64,000 nt of DNA. Source: DASXHY01 sp036272195. GTDB taxonomy: Bacteria > Verrucomicrobiota > Verrucomicrobiia > Limisphaerales > DASXHY01. The notes below the pieces were generated by a model that was not told where the DNA came from, made no database searches, and worked only from the letters and a program-made list of their open reading frames with translations. Location: the NCBI GenBank assembly GCA_036272195.1, contig DATAZE010000005.1, positions 1-64,000 on the forward strand, given 5' to 3'. Made by a program: the position numbers and the translations under genes. Shown in pieces: positions 57,807-64,000 of this stretch (position 1 is the stretch's first letter; the number at the start of each line of letters is the position of its first letter).

Positions 57807-60800
57807 GTGTTTTCGTCTCATTCATTCAAAGCGTCAAACCAGTCGATCGTCATTCATTTTTGGACAGTCTTTTTGCTCCTGGCACTGACCGCCTCTGTGT
57901 CGGCTCAAAATACCCCCTCACAAAAGCTGCGCGGCCACATTCCCGCCGCCGTGTCGAAGCTGACACCGTTGAGTCTGGAGAATAGTTCCGATCGCTTGCA
58001 ACTGGCCATTGGCCTGCCGCTGCGGAACCAGGACGATCTCACCAATCTGCTTCAACAAATTTACGACCCGGCGAGTCCGAATTTTCATCGTTACCTGACC
58101 CCCGAGGAATTCACCGCCAGATTCGGCCCGACGGAAGCGGACTACCAGGCGGTCATCCGTTATGCGAACCAGAACGGCTTAATTGTGACGGCGACTCATC
58201 CGAATCGCGTCGTCGTGGACGTGGAAGCCCCGGTGGCCAATATCGAGAAATCCTTTCATGTCACCATGCGGAACTATCAGCATCCGCGGGAAGCCCGCAC
58301 ATTCCACGCGCCCGATACGGAACCGACGGTTGATTTGGCCGTTCCCATTTTGCACATCAGCGGCTTGGACAACTATTCGTTGCCGCATCCCAAACTTAAA
58401 CCCCGCCCCTCGGCGTTGACGGCGAAGGCCACGCCCAAATGGGGATCCGCGCCCGGCGGAGCCTACCAGGGAAATGATTTTCGCGCGGCGTATTCGGTCG
58501 GCTCACTGACCGGCGCCGGCCAAAGTGTGGGGCTGTTGCAGTTTGACGGATATTATCCGGCGGACATCACGAACTACGAGAGCCAGGCCGGGTTGCCGAA
58601 CGTGACGCTGGTCAATGTGCCCGTGCGCGGCGGTGTCAACACTCCCGGCAGCGGCGTTGGCGAAGTCTCGCTGGATATCGAGATGGTCATGTCCATGGCT
58701 CCGGGCATTTCCAAAATAATTGTTTATGAAGCGCCGAACCCGAGCCCGTGGGTGGACCTGTTGAGCCGCATGGCCAACGACAACCTCGCCAAACAATTGA
58801 GCTGCTCCTGGGGCGGCGGCCCTCCCGACCCGACTTCCGAGCAGGTCTTTTTGCAAATGGCGTTGCAGGGACAAACCTTCTTCAACGCCAGCGGCGATTC
58901 CGACGCATTCACTGGTGCGATCGATTTTCCTTCCGAAAGCACGAACATCACGCAAGTCGGCGGCACGACCCTGACCACCACCGGACCCGGCGGTTCGTAT
59001 ACCTCGGAAACCGCTTGGAATTGGGGCGATGACGAAGGCACCAGCGGCGGCGTCAGCACGACTTACGCGATCCCGACTTATCAGCAGGGCATCAACATGA
59101 CCGCCAACCTCGGTTCGACCACCATGCGAAATATTCCCGACGTCGCCCTTACGGCGGATGACGTCTATGTCGTTTACGGCAACGGCTCGACCGGCGTATT
59201 CGGCGGCACTAGTTGCGCCGCGCCGTTGTGGGCGGGCTTCATGGCCCTCGTCAATCAACAGGCCGCCATGGGCGGTCGTTCGCCTCTGGGATTTATCAAC
59301 CCGGCCATTTATGCGATTGGGAAATCAAATCCGAATTACACCACCCTGTTTCACGACGTCACCACCGGCAATAATTTTAACTCCACCAGCCCCAACAAAT
59401 TCCCCGCGGTCGCCGGCTACGACCTTTGCACCGGCTGGGGCACGCCCAACGGCACCAACTTGATCAATGCGCTCGCGCCGCTCGTTATGTCTCCGGTGAT
59501 CACCGCCGCCGGCGCGACGCTGATCGCCGAGGGTTGCCTTCCGACCAACGGCGTCATTGATTCCGGCGAGACGGTTACGGTGAATTTTTCGCTGCAGAAC
59601 ACCGGCCCGGTGAACTCAACCAATCTGGTAGTCACGCTGCTCGCGACGAACGGCGTGGCAGTGCCGAGCGGCCCGCAAAATTACGGCGCGCTTGCATCGG
59701 GCGGTTCGGCAGTGAGCCGGTCCTTCAGCTTCACCGCGGTGGCGGCGTGTGGCGGGACCATTACGCCGACGTTTCAATTGCAGGACGGCGCCGCGAATCT
59801 CGGCACGGTGACCTTCAGCTTTCCGTTGGGCAGTCTCGCCGCGACGGTAACGCAAAATTTTGACAGTGTTACCGCGCCAGCACTTCCGACCGGTTGGACG
59901 ACCACGCACGGCGGCGCGCAAGCTGCGTGGAAGACGACGAGTTCCACATCGGACAGCGCGCCGAATTCCGCCTTTACGGTCGGCGCGGCCACCATCGGCT
60001 CCAATGCGCTGGTTAGCACGAGCATTGCACTGCCCGCCGGGACGCCCGGCCGGTTGGCTTTCCGAAACAGTTACAATCTGGAAGCCAGCACGCTTAACGA
60101 CACCACGGCTTACGACGGCGGTGTTCTGGAAATAAAAATCGGTTCGGGTGCGTTTACCGATATTGAATCAGCTGGCGGAACTTTTCTCAGTGGCGGTTAC
60201 AATCGGATTGTCGACGCGACCCACAGCAGTCCATTGAGCAGTCGGCAGGTGTGGAGCGGAAATTCCGGCGGCTTCATCACCACAGTGGTCATTCTGCCCT
60301 CGGCGGCGTCCGGTCAAACGGTTCAATTTCGCTGGGTCTGTGGCACTGACAACAGTCTCGCCAGTTCGGGCTGGTATATCGATTCCATCATCGTCAGCAA
60401 CATCACCTGTTGCGCGAGCAGTGTGGCGGATATCGCTGCCGGCGACTCAGTTTCACCCGCGACAGTGAATCTTTCCAGCAATGTTATCTTCACGCTGAAT
60501 GTGACAAATTTTGGCCCGAGCGCGGCCGGTTCGGTAGCCGTGGCGGACAACTTGCCCGCCGGTTTGACGTTCACGACCGCATCCGTCAGCCAGGGCACTT
60601 GGAGCAACAACGGAAATTCTTTCACTGCCTCGCTCGGAACCATTGCCAATGGAGCCCGGGCGACCGTGACCATTCAAGCCACGGCCGCCAGCGCGGGCCA
60701 ATGGACCAACAGCGCAACGATTTCCTCGGGCACAACTGATACCAATGTCGTGAACAACTTCGCGACCGCGTTGCTGACCGTCAACGTGGCAAATCCGTCA

Positions 60801-61601
60801 TTGGTGCTCTCCACTATCCCGGATTTCACAATCCTCGAAAAAAGCACCCTCACCTTTACGAACAACGCCTCGGAAACCGGCCAGTCAGGCCCGGTATTGA
60901 GCTACAGCTTGAGCAACGCGCCTGCGGGAGCTTCGATTGACGAAAATAGCGGCATATTCACTTGGACGCCGACGGAAGCGCAAGGGCCAGCTACAAACCA
61001 GATTATGCTCGTCGTCACCGATAACAGCACACCATCCATCAGCACCGCGCAAAGTTTTAATGTGACGGTGCTTGAAAGCAATGAACCGCCCGTGCTCGCC
61101 CCTGTGGCGAATCGCGCGATTCATGCCGGGATGACTCTCGCCGTGACCAACCCGGCCACGGACCCCGATCTTCCGGCAAATTCGCTGACGTTCAGCCTGA
61201 ATTCCGCTCCCGCTGGCGCGAACATAAACGCGACCAACGGAGTGTTCTCGTGGACGCCTAACAGTTCATTCGTGAACACCTCCAATACAGTCACCGTCGT
61301 CGTGACAGATGATAATCCGTGGGCCGTTAACCAGCAGCACTTGAGCGCTTCCAACTCATTCATCATTTTCGTCGCGCCGCCACCGGCATTCTCGGCCGGC
61401 ACAGTGTCCGGCGGAGCTCTCACCCTGACGTGGAGTTCCATATCCGGCCAAACCTATCGCGTGCAATACAGCACAAATCTCACGGGCACCAACTGGACCG
61501 ATTTTCCTCCCGACGTGACGGCGAATGACGTGACCGCAAGCAAGACCGATTCGAATCTGACCAACGTGCAGAAGTTTTACCGAATCATGGTTCTGCCGTA
61601 A
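57807..61601 (+). CDS. Secreted S53 (sedolisin/kumamolisin-like) peptidase with C-terminal DUF11/Ig-like domains
   Basis: A 1264-residue secreted protein. Signal peptide (about 15-33, SASVSAQN), S53 propeptide (about 45-200, LTPEEFTARFGPTEADYQAV), then the catalytic domain: Glu 286 and Asp 290 (GEVSLDIEM), oxyanion Asp 364 (ASGDSDAF) and Ser 469 (GGTSCAAPLWAG), with a C-terminal calcium loop (FHDVTTGNN). After 560 come a CARDB-like domain, DUF11 (ISSGTTDTNVVNN), two Ig/cadherin-like repeats and a final YRVQYSTNLTG module. GTG 57807 is used. Acid peptidase outside the cell. Confidence 0.88.
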   Translation: MFSSHSFKASNQSIVIHFWTVFLLLALTASVSAQNTPSQKLRGHIPAAVSKLTPLSLENSSDRLQLAIGLPLRNQDDLTNLLQQIYDPASPNFHRYLTPEEFTARFGPTEADYQAVIRYANQNGLIVTATHPNRVVVDVEAPVANIEKSFHVTMRNYQHPREARTFHAPDTEPTVDLAVPILHISGLDNYSLPHPKLKPRPSALTAKATPKWGSAPGGAYQGNDFRAAYSVGSLTGAGQSVGLLQFDGYYPADITNYESQAGLPNVTLVNVPVRGGVNTPGSGVGEVSLDIEMVMSMAPGISKIIVYEAPNPSPWVDLLSRMANDNLAKQLSCSWGGGPPDPTSEQVFLQMALQGQTFFNASGDSDAFTGAIDFPSESTNITQVGGTTLTTTGPGGSYTSETAWNWGDDEGTSGGVSTTYAIPTYQQGINMTANLGSTTMRNIPDVALTADDVYVVYGNGSTGVFGGTSCAAPLWAGFMALVNQQAAMGGRSPLGFINPAIYAIGKSNPNYTTLFHDVTTGNNFNSTSPNKFPAVAGYDLCTGWGTPNGTNLINALAPLVMSPVITAAGATLIAEGCLPTNGVIDSGETVTVNFSLQNTGPVNSTNLVVTLLATNGVAVPSGPQNYGALASGGSAVSRSFSFTAVAACGGTITPTFQLQDGAANLGTVTFSFPLGSLAATVTQNFDSVTAPALPTGWTTTHGGAQAAWKTTSSTSDSAPNSAFTVGAATIGSNALVSTSIALPAGTPGRLAFRNSYNLEASTLNDTTAYDGGVLEIKIGSGAFTDIESAGGTFLSGGYNRIVDATHSSPLSSRQVWSGNSGGFITTVVILPSAASGQTVQFRWVCGTDNSLASSGWYIDSIIVSNITCCASSVADIAAGDSVSPATVNLSSNVIFTLNVTNFGPSAAGSVAVADNLPAGLTFTTASVSQGTWSNNGNSFTASLGTIANGARATVTIQATAASAGQWTNSATISSGTTDTNVVNNFATALLTVNVANPSLVLSTIPDFTILEKSTLTFTNNASETGQSGPVLSYSLSNAPAGASIDENSGIFTWTPTEAQGPATNQIMLVVTDNSTPSISTAQSFNVTVLESNEPPVLAPVANRAIHAGMTLAVTNPATDPDLPANSLTFSLNSAPAGANINATNGVFSWTPNSSFVNTSNTVTVVVTDDNPWAVNQQHLSASNSFIIFVAPPPAFSAGTVSGGALTLTWSSISGQTYRVQYSTNLTGTNWTDFPPDVTANDVTASKTDSNLTNVQKFYRIMVLP

Positions 61602-61605
61602 GGAT

Positions 61606-61676
61606 AGTGGCACCGGCATCTTGCCCGTGCGATTCAAGCGGATGTGGAAACGCCCGGGCGGAACGCCCGCGCCACT
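61606..61676. repeat. AGTGGCAC...GCCACT palindrome
   Basis: Starts AGTGGCACCGGCATCTTGCC and ends AACGCCCGCGCCACT, five bases after the S53 stop codon. Same family as 18198-18257. The rest of the gap (61602-61786) has no gene apart from a 14-codon open frame that I do not accept. Confidence 0.75.
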
Positions 61677-61786
61677 AAATTGACTTTTCTCCCTCGTCCG
61701 TCATAATCGCCTTCCATGAGTTCAGTTTTCTCGGAAATCGCCGGCGAGCGTAACCACTAAGGGCTTCATCTTTAACCCGCACCGTT

Positions 61787-64000
61787 TTGAAAAATATTTT
61801 TCGCATTTCGGCTTTTTTGACGCTTCTCGCATTCTGCAATTCCACCCCGGCGGCTCCTCACAAGCTCCGCGTGGACGATCCCGCGCTCGCCAAAAGCCTT
61901 GCGGCGCAGGGCGCTAAAGTAATCGGCGATTACGGAGCGTTCACCGTGTTCGATGTGGATGATTCTCTTATTGCCGGTGGCGCGGGCAACCGTGTGGAAA
62001 TCGCGGACGATTGGAACTTAATCCAGCTCAACTCGCGCGTGCTCGATACTCGCGCGCCGGAGACAAAGGCCCTCCGCAAATCACGCGGCGCCTTCGCTGG
62101 CAGGCGGCTGCATCTGGTGCAATTCGCCGGCCCCATCAAGCCCGAATGGCTGGCGGCGCTCAAACAGACCGGGGTTCGGATCGTTAGTTACATTCCCGAA
62201 AATGCCTACCTCATTTACGGCGATGCCGCTGCACTCGCGCGGATGCAAACCTGGGCCGCAACGTCGGAATTTGCGCAATGGGAAGGCGAATACACCGGCG
62301 ACTTAAAAATCCATTCGCAAGCGCGCGCGCTGGCCATGACGAAGACCGGCAACAAAGCCGAGTCCAACCTGTTCGCGATTCAATTGCTCGTAGACACCAA
62401 TTCGAATCCAGCCACGCTCGCGCTGATTAACAGTTTAAAAACCGCCTCTGCACGCATGGATTTTGCCCGCGGCCTCTACCGCAACTTCGTTGTGGCACTG
62501 CCGGCGGATCAATTGGACGCCATCGCCGCGCAACCAGACGTGATTTCAATTCATCCGTATGCCGAGCCCAAGAAACGCGACGAGCGGCAAGACCAGATCA
62601 TCGCGGGCAATCTCACCACCAATCACGCCCCGACCGGTCCCGGTTATCTGGCCTGGCTCGCCGGCAAAGGATTCACCCAGGCACAGTTTGACGCTTCCGG
62701 TCTCGTCGTGGACGTATCCGACAGCGGCGTCGACAATGGCACCCTGACACCCGGCCATTTCGGTCTCTATTCGCTTGGCAATCCGGCCCGTCCCAGCCGG
62801 CTCGCTTACGCGGGCATTCAAGGAACCCCGAATCCGGGGGGCACCACTGCGGGTTGCGATGGCCACGGCGCGCTCAACAGCCATATCATCGCCGATTATG
62901 ATGATTACACCGGTTTTCAACACCAGGACTTGGAGGGGTTCAGTTATGGCGTCGGCGTGTGCCCGTTCGTCAAAATCGGCTCATCCGTGATTTTTGACAA
63001 CAGCGTGCCGGAGCAGGACTTTACCAGTCCGGATTACAACGCGCTCGCTTCCCACGCCTATGGCAATGGCGCGCGAATCAGCAACAACAGTTGGGGTTCG
63101 GATGTCGCCGGCGACTATACCTTCGAGTCCCAGACCTACGACGCGCTCGTCCGCGATGCACAAGCGGATATTGCCGGAAACCAGGAGATGACTTTTGCGT
63201 TTGCGGCGGGCAATGCCGGCCCGTGCATGCGCGGCCCGGGTGTTGTTCTCGGGATTGATTCGCCGGGCTTGGCGAAAAATGTCATCGCGGTGGGCGCATC
63301 GGAAAACGTGCGCTCGCTTTCAATTGCCAACGGCGGCAGCGATCCAGCCGGCAACGATGCTTGCAGCGAAACGGATGCGAACGCGAACAGCGCCGATGAC
63401 ATTGACTGCGGCTCCAGCCACGGACCGTGCGCGGATGGGCGCATGAAACCGGACCTCGTCGCGCCCGGCATCCACATCACCGGCGGCGTTCCACAAATCA
63501 CACCTCCGCCGTCGCCTCTTGGTTTGGGTGAAGCGATTTCCTGTTTTGATTCCGAGGGCGTCTGCGCCTTGCCGCACAGCGGCACGAGGGGAAACACCAA
63601 CAATTTTTTCCCGCTCGGCCAGCAATTTTACACCGAATCCTCCGGCACGAGCCACTCCACTCCAGTGGTCGCAGGAGCGTGCGCCCTCATCCGCCAGTTT
63701 TTTATCAACAGCAATTTCGACGCTCCCAGCCCCGCGATGACGAAAGCTTTTTTAATCAACTCAGCGCGTTACCTGACTGGTAGCGGTGCCAAAGACAATT
63801 TGTGGTCGCCGAGCCAGGGCATGGGTGAGGTGAATCTCGGGACTGCGTTTGACGGCACGGCGCGGTTTCTTCGCGATCAGGTTTCCGCCGATAAATTCAC
63901 CGGCACGGGCCAGCGGCGCGTGTTTGTAGGGCAGGTCGTTGATTCCAGCAAACCTTTCCGTGTCACCGTCGGATGGACGGACGCGCCGGGAAATACTTCG
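61787..64000 (+). CDS. Secreted S8 (subtilisin-like) peptidase, 3'-truncated by the window
   Basis: The open frame starts at TTG 61787 (MKNIFRISAFLTLLAFCNSTPAAPHKL, a signal peptide) and has no stop before base 64000; an in-frame TAA at 61751-61753 excludes an earlier start. After a long pro-region (about 30-270) come the catalytic residues: Asp in VDVSDSGVDNG, His in CDGHGALNSHIIA, Asn in AFAAGNAGP and Ser in SSGTSHSTPVVAGACAL. An extracellular endopeptidase. It follows the S53 gene on the same strand. The downstream domains are not visible. Confidence 0.9.
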   Translation, partial: MKNIFRISAFLTLLAFCNSTPAAPHKLRVDDPALAKSLAAQGAKVIGDYGAFTVFDVDDSLIAGGAGNRVEIADDWNLIQLNSRVLDTRAPETKALRKSRGAFAGRRLHLVQFAGPIKPEWLAALKQTGVRIVSYIPENAYLIYGDAAALARMQTWAATSEFAQWEGEYTGDLKIHSQARALAMTKTGNKAESNLFAIQLLVDTNSNPATLALINSLKTASARMDFARGLYRNFVVALPADQLDAIAAQPDVISIHPYAEPKKRDERQDQIIAGNLTTNHAPTGPGYLAWLAGKGFTQAQFDASGLVVDVSDSGVDNGTLTPGHFGLYSLGNPARPSRLAYAGIQGTPNPGGTTAGCDGHGALNSHIIADYDDYTGFQHQDLEGFSYGVGVCPFVKIGSSVIFDNSVPEQDFTSPDYNALASHAYGNGARISNNSWGSDVAGDYTFESQTYDALVRDAQADIAGNQEMTFAFAAGNAGPCMRGPGVVLGIDSPGLAKNVIAVGASENVRSLSIANGGSDPAGNDACSETDANANSADDIDCGSSHGPCADGRMKPDLVAPGIHITGGVPQITPPPSPLGLGEAISCFDSEGVCALPHSGTRGNTNNFFPLGQQFYTESSGTSHSTPVVAGACALIRQFFINSNFDAPSPAMTKAFLINSARYLTGSGAKDNLWSPSQGMGEVNLGTAFDGTARFLRDQVSADKFTGTGQRRVFVGQVVDSSKPFRVTVGWTDAPGNTS

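Noticed and set aside
61716..61760. A 14-codon ATG frame upstream of the S8 peptidase
   Set aside because: Too short, no ribosome-binding site; it reads through spacer DNA and no leader-type features were seen.
1..64000. CRISPR arrays, tRNA or rRNA genes
   Set aside because: No regularly spaced identical repeats with unique spacers, and no tRNA cloverleaf or rRNA segment was recognised by eye; the 7-nt and 8-9-nt arrays are far too short in period for CRISPR.

Overview
The window looks like chromosomal DNA of a Verrucomicrobiota bacterium, most likely the Pedosphaera/Limisphaera-type lineage. This is an inference from style: an ECF sigma factor with a membrane-anchored C-terminal extension, a single-gene pseudopilin with the RHxGA...FADGH ending, long secreted proteins ending in a YRVQYSTNL...FYRIMVLP module, and very many palindromic and short-period repeats between genes. 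No rRNA, tRNA or CRISPR array was seen.

Layout. 1-7100 (minus strand): a sugar operon with a ROK repressor, an L-fucose/L-arabinose isomerase-like enzyme, a ribulokinase and an RbsB/RbsA/RbsC-type ABC importer. 7287-16959: unlinked genes, including a coiled-coil protein, a MerA/Lpd-like flavoenzyme, a Trp-rich/Gln-rich exported protein, a PEGA lipoprotein, a lactonase-like propeller, a transglutaminase-like protein and a flavin amine oxidase. 17051-21985: a compact type II secretion/type IV pilus-like cluster (one GspE-like ATPase, two GspF-like membrane proteins, two pseudopilin-like proteins, two small membrane proteins), translationally coupled at its 3' end. 22101-30585: cysS-tmk, a KDG-type kinase next to an alginate lyase-like enzyme, parB, def and plsC. 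30711-41760: cmk-aroA-tyrA (minus strand), an oxidoreductase, a two-domain CbiX chelatase, a pseudopilin, a Dabb protein, a cysteine-cluster protein, a CbpA-type DnaJ, the sigma factor and an SDR. 41804-44031: modABC (minus strand). 44506-57657: an nuo operon. 57807-64000: two large secreted peptidases, S53 and then S8; the last one runs off the window.

The nuo operon is the main functional unit: nuoA-B-C-D-I-H-J-K-L-M-M2-N. The NADH-oxidising module nuoEFG is absent here, and there is a second NuoM-like antiporter subunit that lacks the lysine found in the middle of the channel in the first copy. The operon is interrupted by an IS200/RAYT-type transposase element between nuoK and nuoL and by two elements built of 7-nt units (nuoD-nuoI and nuoJ-nuoK).

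The most unusual signal in the window is not a gene. Many intergenic stretches, and two in-frame segments inside genes, are built from degenerate units kept strictly in 7-nt phase, often as two inverted halves. The unit sequence differs from site to site (AAATTCC/CTTGGAA, CGTnnnn, nnnnAAT, GAAGATG), while the 7-nt period is kept. A related class has 8-9-nt spacing (GTTAAAT). These sit beside several families of conventional palindromic dispersed repeats, many of which end at or supply stop codons.
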